Assembly: GCF_001949145.1 (NCBI RefSeq)
Contig: NW_019091356.1
Location: 4,675,211-4,739,210, forward strand
Direction of reading: 5' to 3'
DNA: 64,000 nt
DNA from: Acanthaster planci
Lineage: Eukaryota; Echinodermata; Asteroidea; Valvatida; Acanthasteridae
Below the pieces are notes generated by a model. It saw only the letters and a list, made by a program, of their open reading frames with translations. It searched no databases and was not told the DNA's origin. The translations under genes were made by a program, and so were the position numbers. Below, one piece after another: positions 23,600 through 35,702 of the stretch; the stretch's first letter is position 1, and each line of letters opens with the position of its first letter.

Positions 23600-24605
23600 G
23601 TTCTGAAAAGAACCGCGAGACTCAACGTTTCGGACAGTATGCTTTGTCCGTCGTCAGGAGACTGAAGAGGTGCCTACATAGAGTGGGGCTTATAAGCTGA
23701 CTGGGAGCACTGGAGTGTGACGGATCCTTTCGTGTAGTCAGGTAGAACAAGGATGCAGCTGGTGGATCCACCTGGGTATTGATGCATGTCAGTTGGTCAT
23801 GGGCTGTGGTGGGGGAAGGTTGCCTGGGTATAGGAGACCCATGGGCGAGGGGGCTAGGGTATAGAGGACCCATTGGACCGGGAGGTGAGCAGGGGCTGCC
23901 ATATGTCATTGATGGAGAAGCCGATGTCTTGAGGCACGGTGGGGTGTTTGGAGATTTCCAAGGCTTCTATAATGCGTCTTGGGTACCACTGTTCGATGCT
24001 AGCGATGAGGTGGGTTTTTTCCCAGTTGATGGTGTGGTCTTGGGCGTGGGGATGCTTGATGATGGCTGACTTTTCATAGTCCCCCTTCCTGCCATGGGCT
24101 TTGTGTTCTTTGATCTTGGTAGGGAGGTCCCTACCAGTCTCTCCGATGTACACTGCCACACTGGCAGGGGATCTTGTATACATGCATGGTCGGCGGTGTG
24201 GATCTTGCCTGTCCTTATGGGAAGTCAGAATCCGTGGATCATGAGGGAACTGTGTGGAACACCTTGATGTGGTGCTTGCTCAGGATACGCTGGAGGTAGT
24301 GGGAGGTATGTCCTAGGTAGGGGAGAGTGACAGAACTAGGGGCCTTATCTAGTTGGCTTTGGGTATAGGAGACCCTTCAGCCGGGAGGGGGACTTGATCT
24401 TGGGTCTTGAGTCTTGATCTGCTTGGGCTGGTATCCGTTGCGTTGGAGTGCCGTGGAGATGTGGTGGAGTTCCTTGTGTAGGTGCTCTTGGTCGCAGATG
24501 TCGTAGGCTCGGCGGATAAGGGCTCTGTTGACCTATGACTTGATTTTGGGGTGGTGGAGGGAGGCACTGTTTAGGTACCGGTTGGTGTGGGTGGGCTTGC
24601 GACAC
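23600..24605 (-). mobile_element. Penelope-like retroelement remnant with GIY-YIG endonuclease
   Basis: Read on the minus strand, the upstream part (about 24605-24340) gives the end of a reverse transcriptase with RKPTHTNRYLNSASLHH, interrupted by stop codons. Then comes a linker (VTLPYLGHTSHYLQRILSK) with stops. After that an open stretch, 24183-23854, holds a GIY-YIG nuclease domain: VYIGETGRDLPTKIKEH, a histidine-rich middle and RRIIEALEISKHP. The order RT then GIY-YIG endonuclease is diagnostic of Penelope-like elements. The 5' part of the RT is missing and the frame is broken at least twice, so the copy is dead. Its 3' side, near 23625, contains ACGTTTCGGACAG, reading as the usual SETLSL-like end. 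Confidence 0.85.
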
Positions 24606-27154
24606 TTTAGTTAAAATGAAACAGCTCCAAGTAATACAATATACTGATTATTTATTTGTAGAAATCGCGGGAGTTTTTAGTTATCGGGTTATTTAATAAG
24701 TGTAAAGAGTAATTTAAGATTCCGAAGAATCTAATTAGCCGCAGTACTGAGTAGAAGTGATTGGCCATTGTATGCCATCCGCCTATTTTTGTTTGTCGTT
24801 CGCTGCAAAATAATTCATTTTAGTGTAGGCCTAATCAGTTTCATATCATTGTAGTTTTTAAATGCTATGTGTTTTATATGTTTAGCACAAGAACTAAGAT
24901 AATTTTTATTGTATGATTACAAAAATGAAAAACACCAAAATAATGTGTGTCGGTGTATGAATTTCAAGTAAATATTTCAAAATCGTAATCCTACTTTAGA
25001 CGAAACCTGAGTCTGATATTCTTTAAATGTTGAAATGATTTGGCTAACGTGGGCCTACAAATAAATAATGTCAGTCAGAAACGATGAAACTGTGAGCTTT
25101 ACTTTTGTTGCATTGCCTACGTAAGTTATGTCTTGTTTTCTGAATTCTCTGCTGATTGAATATTTCTCGAAAATGGCACTGGATTTGATCTTTGGTCGAA
25201 ATACCCCGTCCTGCTGATGCAAATTTCAAAGCTCAGAAACTTTGAACTCTTAAAATATAATGGATTTTGTAAATCGTGAATACACGGTACCACTTGTAAG
25301 TAACATCTTGGCCCTTTTACCCAGAAAGCGCTTGAGAGTGCGCCCTCTATATTTTCTAAAGCGGATTTAAGCTGACAGCTTGCGTAATTTACACAAAGAC
25401 GTCTGGGTACCTCGCAAGTGTTTGCACATGCAGATGCACATTCCGCCTGTTAGTCAGGGGTCAAAAGCTAATTTGAAGTTATGAACCATTCTACTCTTAT
25501 CTTAGCCCTGCGTATGCATGTGCAAATAGACGAAAGGATCCAGGTGACAGACTTTGTTTGCTTAATTGTTAATTTTTAAACTGATCGTTTAACTGTTGTA
25601 CGCCCTCAAGGTTAACCTGGGAGAAAAGGCACACAATGGGATAATTATATTGGAGAAATTTGTCGCGATAAGACTTGTTTTATCTGAAAAGGCGGCACGC
25701 GACAAGCGTGTGTTCACTGTTTCTTGTACAAGTTTTAGTGTCTTCGTGTGACTGTAGAATACGCTGTACAAATTAACGTTTTCTCAGTAACATGGACAGT
25801 ATTCAGTGCGGCATGTCGGGGATAAGAACAAATTTGACATGCCTTGCTTGTCTTGCATGTTTGAGCACATAGGTCTATAGTTGAGCAAAGTCATCATGAG
25901 GTTTCAGTCAATGGTAAGGCCTTGGTAGTCTTGTTGGTTAACTGTTACAAAGTGTTTAAGTCATGTTAGCATTCTTAGGGTCGGTTTTTAACAAGCATGT
26001 AGGATCTCTCTTGTTGACTTAGCTTCCAGTCAGAACCATGTGCCAATATTTGAAAACGGTACAGCACTTGTGGCAAACACTGGCATAACTGGTGGCTTGC
26101 ATTGTGTACTGTAGTTTACAATAAAGGAAGCTGTAGCTTACATGTAATATTCAAATTGTGTGTGATTGGTGCATATGCACGGTCGCTTGATCTTCACATG
26201 ATCAGTAGACATTGATCTTCATGATCTTGCTGCATGATTTGTCAATTAATTCTGTCATTACGTAGCAAATCGCCTTTCCTTTTTCATCCATGGTCGAGAA
26301 AGATTGTTTTAAAAAACAGAAGTAATGTTGGAGATTTCATGCAGAGTTGAGCAATTATGCAAGCAATCGGGCGATTGTGCATTTTGACCGATCACACCCA
26401 ACAGTGCAGTGGTACAGCTAGCTTCCAAGTACAGATAACTGACATGAGGATGTGTCTTTAAATGCATTGGTCACGTGATCCATCCTCAAAGCTACTTTCT
26501 TTAGAGGGATCTTAGTCACCGAATTTTGTTTTGGTGGGGAAGGGTTTTGGTTTTGAAGGAGGCCTGCTAATGCCCTATCCTCCCAAGAATATAGTTCTGC
26601 TTTCACTTGAACATGTCTTTGAAAAATTAGGGTCAGTTGGTCAGAAATTATTTTACCAAATTTTTTCTACTAATTCAATGGAGGTATTAGTTATGTGAAT
26701 TTCAGCTTGAACTGTTTTCATTTTCCTGACAAAAGCTGAAGAAAAGCCCCCATGGTAAAACTGGTAAAACTTAAGTAATTAATGTAAAAAATTATTTATA
26801 GTGAATAATTCTAAAAATAGTAGAAAATTCACGTCTTGCATATCACTATGTGCAAGGCTAGTCACAATGTGAAACTGTGCATGTAATGTGATAACGTTAA
26901 TACTATTTGGCCGGATATGCAAAGACTGGTTTCTACATTTTTCATCACGTCTTCTTTTGCAATAATGAGGTAATTTATAATTGTTTTTACTTGCTTATAA
27001 AAACTCTAGGGTCACGTTGCTAAAGTAAACTGGAACCGGAAGCGGAACCTTTGGGGAGGGGCTGGATTGGGAGAAATTAATACCCTAACTTAATCCTCGT
27101 GCATTATTTCATATTGTATTAAGGAAATGCTTTTGTTTTTTTACTACTACCAGA
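24606..27154. other. AT-rich intergenic DNA upstream of GCAT
   Basis: No coding exon, tRNA or repeat of note is recognised. The last 150 bases hold the likely GCAT promoter (see the ETS-like site). Confidence 0.55.
27035..27045 (+). promoter_or_regulatory. ETS/GABP-like site upstream of GCAT
   Basis: ACCGGAAGCGG lies 110 bases upstream of the GCAT start codon. This matches the core of ETS-family sites, which are common in promoters of nuclear genes for mitochondrial proteins. A single short match proves little, so this is a suggestion only. Confidence 0.3.
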
Positions 27155-30100
27155 ATGGCGCGAGCTTTTTTGCTTCTAACATCCCGCCTCCAAGTGGCCA
27201 ACAGAGGGCGCTACAGCACAGCAGCTGTGGCTGTCATGAATGAGGCGATGCAAGGGGTCATGACCTCCATTCATGAAGCAGGTAAGCTAAGAAACATATG
27301 GACAATTCCATGTACATGTAGCAAAGTTCTGGCAGATCCTGCAGTCCATTTCGTTGTGAATTGAATTTGCAAGTGAATTAATGTAAGTGGGAAATTTTAT
27401 GCTTACATCTATGTGTAACTTAATTAAGCCATTATTAAAGCGTTTGTGCACTTAATGAATATCATTGGCTGACTTTTCATGCTTTCTTGATATGGGTTTG
27501 AAAAGGTACATATAAACCAGAACGTGTGATAACAACACGCCAAGCCACTTCCATCAAGGTAGAGGGAAGCTCGCGGGACATTTTGAATTTCTGTGCTAAT
27601 AATTACCTGGGCCTCTCGGTAAGAAACTTAAATTTTTGGAATTGTTTTGTTTACTCTCTTGTTTTTGTTATTTTTTTCTCTCTTGTTTGGTTTCATTGCA
27701 TGTCAATGGGAATACAAACCACGTTTGAACACAAAATTAGAAACTGATGTAATATGCTATCGTAACAGTAGCGCTTGTCTCTGAGGACAGTCTGAAAGAC
27801 AGACTGGCAGTACTTATCCATAAGCCTTCTGGAAACATTGCTTCACAACACAAGTCGCTGTGTTAATCTATCAATCTAAATCCTCCCCAAACAGACAAAT
27901 TTTTCACAATTCAAAACCCCAGCTGCATTATCTGTTTTTTTCAGTGATTTGTTGCCACGATCTTACAGCCTTTTTTTACTGAAAATCCTCCTGAAATCCA
28001 AGTTTTGTTGTAAGAGTATGTCATCTCTCCACTGGCTTCTAGTGAGAAATTGGACAGTGACATCGTGGATAATGATCTTCATGGTAGCCTAGTTTTATTA
28101 GGAACATTTGACCAATGTGTCATCCTCAGGAGAAAGATGATGTGTGTCACAGTTTGGCAGAGGTAGTAAGGTTCTAAAGCTCGAAATGTTAGGTTGGTTT
28201 GTCTGTTGAATCCCCTGACATTTTGTTGATGTCTAGAGCCATCCTGAAGTTGTTAACGCAGCAAAGGCAGCACTTGATGAGTACGGTGCTGGGCTCAGTT
28301 CAACAAGATTCATCTGTGGTACACAGGTAACAAGACCAAATGTTTCACTATACATTTGTTGTAGCTCGGCTTCACACTTCCAAATTTTTAGAATAATTGT
28401 AATTAAAATGCCGCAAACACGTAATGCAGATGAAAATATAAATCGTAAGCCAAATGGTCTTTTATGTTCCATTCTTATGATTTTTTGCCTGGAAAGACAC
28501 CTTTGTGGTTTTGGAGGATGGTTGGGTTTGAGAGATTTCACAGTAATGCCTTCAGGCTGTGAGCATTTATTAGATAATGTCAAGTTAAATTCCTTTTCAA
28601 TTTAATAGAATATTCACAAGGATCTTGAGCAAAAGATTGCCACTTTCCATCAAAAAGAAGATGCTATCCTGTATGCAAGTTGTTTTGATGCCAACGCTGG
28701 CCTCTTTGAGGCTCTCCTCACACCAGATGATGCCGTGATCTCGGATGAACTCAACCATGCATCAATCATTGATGGAATAAGACTCTGCAAGGCTGAACGT
28801 TATCGCTACAAACACATGAACGTGGAGGGTAGGTCTAAGTCTGTGATCCCTTATCAACATTTAATGGAACTGTTTAGGTGATGAAACCGAAAAATTTCTG
28901 TCAGAAGGAACAAAGATGGGGTGCAGATGGGGTCAGGGACCCAATTTATGAGACAGAGCCCTCATTTGCCTTGAGCAGAAGCACCCCATCATCTGTTGAA
29001 AAGAGCCATATTGGTTGAGAATGAAGCACCCCATCATCTGTTGAAAAGAGCCATATTGGTCGAGAATGTTCATTTTATGAGTAGCGATGCAACCTTAACG
29101 CATGTATTTCTTAGTCGTTTCTCAGCAGCAAATTTCAGTTCCTACCAAAGGAGCCGCTGTTGCTAAGAAAATTGTACTCTCTATTGTACCATCTCAAGGC
29201 TCAGAGAGAAACAAAAAGTACAAGTGACCGAGTTTAAAAATGTCTTGTGTTTGGGCTCAGATCTGGAGTCTATTTTGCAGAAGACCCAACATTGTCACAT
29301 GCGGATGATTGTCACTGATGGTGTCTTCAGTATGGATGGAGATGTTACGCCACTCAGGTAAGAAAGGATTGTATCTCAAACTGATTGTTGATCACCTGTC
29401 TAAATTACTGTGACATTGTGTTTTGGGTGGCTAAGTATATGAGAACCATCTTGGTATTTCAACTTGATCTTTCAGAGAAATCACAGACTTGGCCAACAAG
29501 TATGAAGCGCTTGTGTTTGTCGATGACTGTCATGCCACAGGGTTCCTTGGCAAGGCTGGTAGAGGAACGGAGGAATATCTGGGAATTGATGGGTCATCTG
29601 ACATTATCAATTCCACTCTGGGCAAAGCGTTAGGAGGAGCCTCAGGTCAGATAGATCCGCCCCAATTAGTGTATGCCACCCCCACTCCTAAAAACTAGGA
29701 TGGAAAGTAAGCATGACTCCAAATCCCCATGTGAATTAATACACTAAGCTCATTTTGTACACCAAAAGGTTCCTTCTTTTTCTAGGCAAATGCTTATACT
29801 AAAGAGTAGTTTTCACGAATTTGTGTTTGTTGATGACTGTCCTTCCACGGCATGTTTAAACATTGGTATTTAAACTTGTTGGTTAAACATATTCATGTGA
29901 GCAGGTGGCTACACTGCTGGACCTAAGTCTCTGACTGACATGCTGAGACAGAAATCTCGTCCCTATCTCTTCTCCAACACTCTACCTCCACCTGTAGTTG
30001 CTTCAGCATCAAAGGTAACATAGAAGACTTGTTCCTTATATGAATGTGACCCTACAGCATTTGGCAGAATTGTTGATTATACATTCCTAATCTCAACTAT

Positions 30101-31620
30101 GCTAATGAACTAATGATTGACGTATATCAACATTTTATTTCAGGTTCTAGATATGATAATGGAAGATCCTTCCTTGATGTTGAAGCTTGCTAGTAACACC
30201 AAACTCTTTAGGGATAGGATGACGCAGGCTGGCTTCACCCTCTGGGTAAATACACCTGTTTTGCTCCAGTAATCTGAACCCTCCCCGTAGTGTCTAAAAT
30301 TTCACATCTGGGTCTTATTGATTGGGTCATTGCTCAGTGGTAGATTGGGGTTGACATTTAAAAGGCTCAGAGAAACTTGTAAAGGTCATTGGCATTAATC
30401 TTTGCTGAATCTCACAGAGCTGTGCAGGTGAATTTATGTTGGGCCTGTTGACCGTAGGTTGCTTGTTGCTTCCCTTTATTTTTTAGTAAATATGCGGAAG
30501 CATATGCAGAAAAAATTTCATATCGTTGTAGCTTTTTATTGTTTAATCCAAAGATTCTTGAAAGCGTTGTTGCGTCTTGGCCAGTGGATAATCTGTGATC
30601 CAACCCAAGAAAATGAATAAGTTTTGAGTGAAAGGCCTTGACAAGAAACTTGCATCTTCGAGTTGTCAAACAGTGGTAGCTTCCAATATTTTTACCCATA
30701 TTTTTTATCCATTTTCATGAGGGACCAAAATGGGTAAAACATTGAAGCAAGCAATTGAGTTTGCTCTTTTTCATGCAAGCAAGTCTGGTCCGAGCCAATT
30801 TGGCTCATCAAGCCGGTGTTTATCTCCAATTTCCTTGGCATGAAACGACTGAGAATATTTCTGTCCCCCCTAGATGGGATGCCAGTCCATCGCAGGTTGC
30901 TTCCTCGGCTATTTGGTACCCATTTATACTTCTGGGTGGAGAGAGGCAAGCCGCGGGTTGAAGTGGCTTGCCAAGGACCACAACATACTGCCAACAGCTG
31001 GATTCGAACCTCCAACCCTATGATTGGAAACCACTGACCCTAACCACAGCCTTGGCCACATGCCCCCTCTTTCTCATACAAAACAAAACAGAATTACCAA
31101 ATAATGTGGCCATCTAATTCATTTGGTGGGATCCTGTCATATTTTGACTATTGAAGTAGCTTTTTAGATGAGATTCTTTATGTCTGTACATATGACACAT
31201 TTGTAATGCACTCTTCTCACAGGGGAAAGATCATCCAATTTGTCCTATCATGCTGGGCGAGGCCAGCCTCGCTGGTCGCTTTGCAGAAGAAATGTTGAAA
31301 CGAGGCATCTACGTCATCGGTTTCAGCTTTCCCGTTGTACCACAAGGTTAGATGACATTGATCACCACACATCACTACCCACAATGCTGTGCAGTAATTT
31401 GTTACAGAACTTGAGTGGTTGCCAGCCGTCTTGTTGTGAGCATAAGCCAAAACAATGCAGTACATTGCTGAAAGTAGATGGTCAGATGTTGGTGTTTTCT
31501 TTTTCTTTGACAGGTAAAGCTAGGATTAGAGTACAGATCTCAGCTGCACATTCTGAGGAGGAGATTGAAAGATGTGTTCAGGCTTTCATCGATGTTGGAA
31601 AAGAATTGAAAGTCATCTAA
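27155..31620 (+). CDS. GCAT: Glycine C-acetyltransferase (2-amino-3-ketobutyrate CoA ligase), mitochondrial
   Basis: This PLP enzyme cleaves 2-amino-3-ketobutyrate with CoA to glycine and acetyl-CoA, the second step of threonine breakdown after threonine dehydrogenase. Ten exons join in phase: 27155-27281, 27506-27618, 28237-28326, 28609-28828, 29261-29357, 29476-29645, 29905-30014, 30144-30245, 31223-31346 and 31514-31620 (TAA). The product has 419 residues, the usual length for animal GCAT. The N-terminus [19 protein letters not shown] is basic and amphipathic, as expected for a mitochondrial targeting peptide. Key motifs are [24 protein letters not shown], the PLP-contacting [10 protein letters not shown] (Asp232, His235) and [13 protein letters not shown] with Schiff-base lysine Lys266. 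All expected catalytic residues are present, so the gene looks functional. Confidence 0.97.
28966..29182. repeat. Copy 2 of the 'GAGCAGAAGCA' repeat with internal 45-bp tandem duplication
   Basis: This copy lies in intron 4 of GCAT. The block starting GAAGCACCCCATCATCTG occurs twice in direct tandem (28978 and 29023, period 45), differing at one base. The remainder matches copies at 17524 and 40508, ending GTTGCTAAGAAAAT. Confidence 0.8.
30845..31072 (-). mobile_element. tRNA-derived SINE (inverted) in GCAT intron 8
   Basis: On the minus strand the element starts with a degenerate A box (GTGGCCAAGGCTGTGGTTAG) and a B box (GGTTCGAATCC). A body follows containing, on the plus strand, TTGGTACCCATTTATAC and GGGTGGAGAGAGGCAAG. 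This layout (tRNA-like head, unrelated body) is that of a SINE. It lies in antisense orientation inside the GCAT gene. Confidence 0.75.
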
Positions 31621-32110
31621 GGGGGAACTCTGGATCGGTGCTGACAGGCTCAGTCATGGTAACAGATAAATGACCAGGAACCACCTCAAACCTTGGAATG
31701 AAGTTGGAATGAAAACACCAGCTGTATTAATTGAGATCACCTGCTGCTGAAGCCATAAGAAACAGTAAATAGGGCCACAGGGTAGGAAGAAATGGCAACT
31801 GATGCCGTCTATAGTGGTTTTTACAGATGCATGCACTGTTTCCAGCCAAATCAAACTATATAAAAACAGTGTCAGGAAACATGAAGTGATCTCATATGGA
31901 AACATCTGTGCAGAATGCTACAATGGAAACTTTGCTCATCAATATGTAAGATATACACAAGAAGCTGTCTGGAATGCTCCAAGTTCTGAGGTGACTCCTT
32001 CGCGCTGGAAAATCTCCAGATTCTTGACACGTTTTCCTGCTTGTAAGTGACTTTGTAAAACACGCCCATGCACACAATCCTTAAGGTACACGTTAATTTC
32101 CAATTCAGGC

Positions 32111-32292
32111 TTGTGGGTACACCATGGAATCAATCTCTTTTGGAAAAGGTGTGGTTTTTAGAAGAGCCGCTGAGTGTTCACTGGACGTTTTGGCGGGGAG
32201 AGCATCCTGGCCGAAACGTGCAGTTGATACCAGTTCTTCTCAGAACCGCACCTCTTCTGAAGAAATTGATTCCAAGGTGTACCCACCAACCT
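32111..32292. repeat. Inverted repeat with ~55-bp arms
   Basis: The left arm (32111-32167, containing GTGGGTACACCATGGAATCA) pairs with the right arm (32233-32292, containing TGATTCCAAGGTGTACCCAC read in its own direction as the complement). The loop is about 65 bp. It is probably a small foldback element. Confidence 0.7.
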
Positions 32293-32421
32293 ACAGCTCA
32301 TGTAACTTCCAATCTTACTAAACATCTGCTCCCGCCGTTCTGTGAAATTCAATTAGTAATGGGCGTGGTCTAAAGTGTAATGACGTCACGCTGAAAAATG
32401 GAATACACACAATTTTTATGA

Positions 32422-32480
32422 TTAACCCTAACACTCCTCAATCCTCCAACAGGTGAAGGATTGAGGAGGGTTAGGGTTAA
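32422..32480. repeat. Near-perfect hairpin, 24-bp stem
   Basis: Arms 32422-32445 and 32457-32480 are reverse complements with one mismatch, separated by an 11-base loop. The stem ends in TTAACCCTAAC / GGGTTAGGGTTAA, which resembles two telomere-type repeats. Confidence 0.85.
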
Positions 32481-32624
32481 AGAAAATTAATTTTGTTGAT
32501 TTGTAATTAAACAGTGACATATTTGGAGTAAACATTTGGGATAAAAAGAGTGGGTATAAAGAGGTACATCAGAAACTCTCAAAGGGAGAATTCCTTTTGA
32601 TAATTGCCTGCAGGTGATGAGATC

Positions 32625-32787
32625 TAATACGGGCATGTCACAGTACTGCGCCTCCAAGAGTTTGCGACCCGTTGACCAATCACAAGGCACGAAATCTGTC
32701 GACCCTTTTCAAACAGATTTTGCACATTGTGATTGGTCAATGCATCACCAACTCTTGGAGGCGCACTAGTGTGAATTGCCCGTATTA
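32625..32787. mobile_element. 163-bp foldback MITE, copy 1
   Basis: The terminal inverted repeats are about 40 bp. The left end starts TAATACGGGCATGTCAC and runs into GCGCCTCCAAGAGTTTG. The right end mirrors this as AACTCTTGGAGGCGC to GCCCGTATTA. An inner pair GACCAATCACAA / TTGTGATTGGTC extends the symmetry. A second copy of exactly the same length lies at 49172-49334. It is non-coding. Confidence 0.85.
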
Positions 32788-33649
32788 AGAATAAAGCTGA
32801 GTGTTGTAAGCTAGCGGTATAATCACTTTTAACTTGGATTGTGGATAGTTGAATTTTCTTCTCTTCTGCACTTTGCCAGAAAATCGTGCACCAAAACTTG
32901 AAGTTGTGAATTGAATATTAATGGGAGCCATTAAGTGAATACTTCATAGACTCAGAATCCGTCAAGAGATTTAAAATCTCTCCAATAGAAGTGCATGTAA
33001 TTTGGTGCTGGCATAACGATCATGTATGTAAAATGAATGGTATCAGCTTTTGAATTTAACTATTTTTTAATTAACAGAGCAGCTGTAAGATTTATGGGCA
33101 CTTTCCTCAAGTAGCTGATTTAGTTGGAAATCTATGTTTTTGTTTTTGTTGCTTTTTTTCTTTCAAAATGACGTTGGTATTGTCGGTAAGCATAAGTTGA
33201 AACAGGGTCAATATTTACATGGTATTATTGCTTTCACCTGCCACGCCCACTTTTTTCGCACAGCGTAAAATTTAATTTGGATAACTTCGCTTTCTATTTT
33301 TGTATTTACCAACACGTGCATCCCTTAGCCGTTTATTATTTACGTTTCTCATCGGAGATACGTTAGTCCATGTATTGATGAATGTCTTGTTGTAGACTCA
33401 AGGCAAGCAGAGAATGGCCAATAAGTACTGGCAACTTACCGCAAACTTCAAACAGGGTGACATTGGGTTCGTATTCGCGGACATTCATGTTTACGCTAGC
33501 TGCCGCGCCTTGCTTGCTGTACCTGCTTAGTCTGGTACCCAGGCCTGTTGGATTGGAGAGAGTATGGTGGGCGAAATATATGTCTATGCAAATGAAAGCA
33601 GAGTGTGTGAGTCTGTTGCTTGTCCTTGTGTCTTATCTTATGAGAATAA

Positions 33650-33892
33650 GGCCGTTTTCCAGTACTCAACTTCGGCTCTGTCTCAGGCTTCAACTGTTTT
33701 TTTTACCACCTGACTTTGAAGCTGTAAGCGCAGTAATCAGTCTAATAGTGCCACAGAACATCAAATAAGATGCAAGAGAGCAAAAAATTACAGTAATCCA
33801 ATGTAATTTAAACGCTTTAGGCCCACAATCGGGGATTGGTTTTGGGAACGGAGCCTGAGACAGAGACGAAGTTGAGTATTGGAAAACGGCCC
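33650..33892. mobile_element. MITE with long TIR, copy 2, complete
   Basis: The element is 243 bp. The left end reads GGCCGTTTTCCAGTACTCAA and the right end is its complement, TTGAGTATTGGAAAACGGCC. The inverted repeats extend about 40 bp with few differences. The interior matches the truncated copy at 17671-17887. It has no coding capacity. Confidence 0.85.
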
Positions 33893-35702
33893 AGGTTGCA
33901 GGACAAAAAGCAAAACATGATTGGCTTCATATGAAAATGCTAAGAAGAGTTGCCAGTGTATTTTGGAATCGTCATTCCCTAAGATATAAATCTAAGTTAA
34001 GTTTTTTCTTCACATTCAGGTTGAAACTATCCAAGGTAGACAGTTTTCTGCTGAATTTGATAGACACTAGAACAGGTATCTCAGGCCTTTGTGGTCAGGA
34101 ATGGATTGTCTTCCATTCTCTGCTCAGAAGATGTGGAAACTTAACTTAAATCGTCAATGCAGCAGACATTTTACTACTTGCTGGAATATCTAATCTAATT
34201 TTAGTCACTTTACAGAGAGGCATATCAAACCTTTTCAGTATTTCCGTATTAAATGAGTTTTTGCTGAGGGATAGTCTGTGCTTGTTATAATTTGTGACAC
34301 CTGTCGGAACTGATCTTTTTTGCAGGCTGAATAATGTCTACCTTTATGCAAGGCTGTATTTGTAATATTATATCTGCTTTGTTCAGTTCAGGTTTAGTAA
34401 GCTTTACTTTTGTAAAAGGTATTCATCAGTCGCAGCCACGGAAATGAAATATCTGATGGAGAAATGCTTTGTTTTATACCCAGCTTTTGTTTTCATGTCA
34501 GTAACTTTTTCGTATTTGTTTCGATGTCTATGGGGACTTTATACGTAATTTATTGTTTTGTTTGTCTCATGTTCTATTTTACCCTTGCATTTACTTGATT
34601 TTCAAAATGATACTTCATATTTGGTTTGAAATTTGCACATTGTAAAAATGCAGTTTGTTCTTTTGGGCGATCAATAACTTGTTCAGATTTGAAATATCCA
34701 CCATTACAAAAAGAAACGAAAGCAAAGCAATATTAAGCCCAAACCACCCCGAACTAGTCTGTTATCTTGGAATAATATTGAATGACATAACTGTTGAACT
34801 TGTGATACAGATAGATGAATCTTTGTGGGTATGTTTGACTTGGCTCAGATTCAGCCTAAGTAAACTCTGTGCTGTGAAACTGTCTGATACTAATATGAAT
34901 ATTTGCTTTGATAAGTATTAAACTGTCGGGGTTGAGGTCAACAACATCCTAAACCAAGGCAGTTGAACTGTTGACTGTCTTCGGACAATTCAAGGGATCG
35001 TCTAGCTGGGGTGGCTCTGTTTCCCCACGGTGGATAGGATGAGATCAATCAGTCGGTCACAGTCTTCAGCCGACCACAGGTGGAGCACCGCAGTGTTGCA
35101 TTGATTCTCCGGAAGTGACGACACAAACCAAACTGTCCCTCAATCCACCTCGTTTCCGGCATGGATTACCTAGGCTGTTCAACACTAACAGCTCTGTAGT
35201 CAGGGCGTTCACATTTGCCGGGATATGTATTTCCTTTCAGGCCTGTCAGTCTAATTTGAAACGAGCTCGATGGCTTACCGCAATTTGATTTCCTCCACGA
35301 GCGTCGCAATTTAACAAGAGGATAAACATGCTCAGTTTATACCGTGCAACGAAACCTGCATGCGTGCATCGTGGTTGAGACATAAATTACGTACTGCACA
35401 CGTCGGTTTGCAGCCTCGGGAGCGCAGGCGTACTTGTATGAATGCGGTTTGAGCACGGGGTAGACTAGGAACTTCTTCCGACCCAAGGTGGCAGCGCACT
35501 CAGGAGGTCACAGGATCAGGCTTTGTTATTGGTGTTGTGTTCACGAATACATGTACTTGTATAACTAGTTCATTTGTTCGCTGTCATTGTTTAATATACT
35601 GATGCTGTTGCTTTCGATTAGTTCTTCTGTCATCATTGGGAGTCAAACATTGAAGTGTGACTACATTTTGGAACTAAACTATTGCAGCCCGCATTCGACA
35701 TA

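Larger units (their letters stand above)
31621..35702. other. Intergenic DNA between GCAT and integrin alpha, repeat-rich
   Basis: It holds the GCAT 3' untranslated region, two inverted repeats, a hairpin, a foldback element and a complete long-TIR MITE, each annotated separately. No additional gene is recognised. The stretch 34930-35300 is less AT-rich than its surroundings but gives no supported exon. Confidence 0.6.

Noticed and set aside
29646-29698. Extension of the GCAT exon as an alternative C-terminus
   Set aside because: The open reading continues past the donor only by chance for 18 codons; the family sequence resumes at the next exon with the expected GGYTAGPKS.
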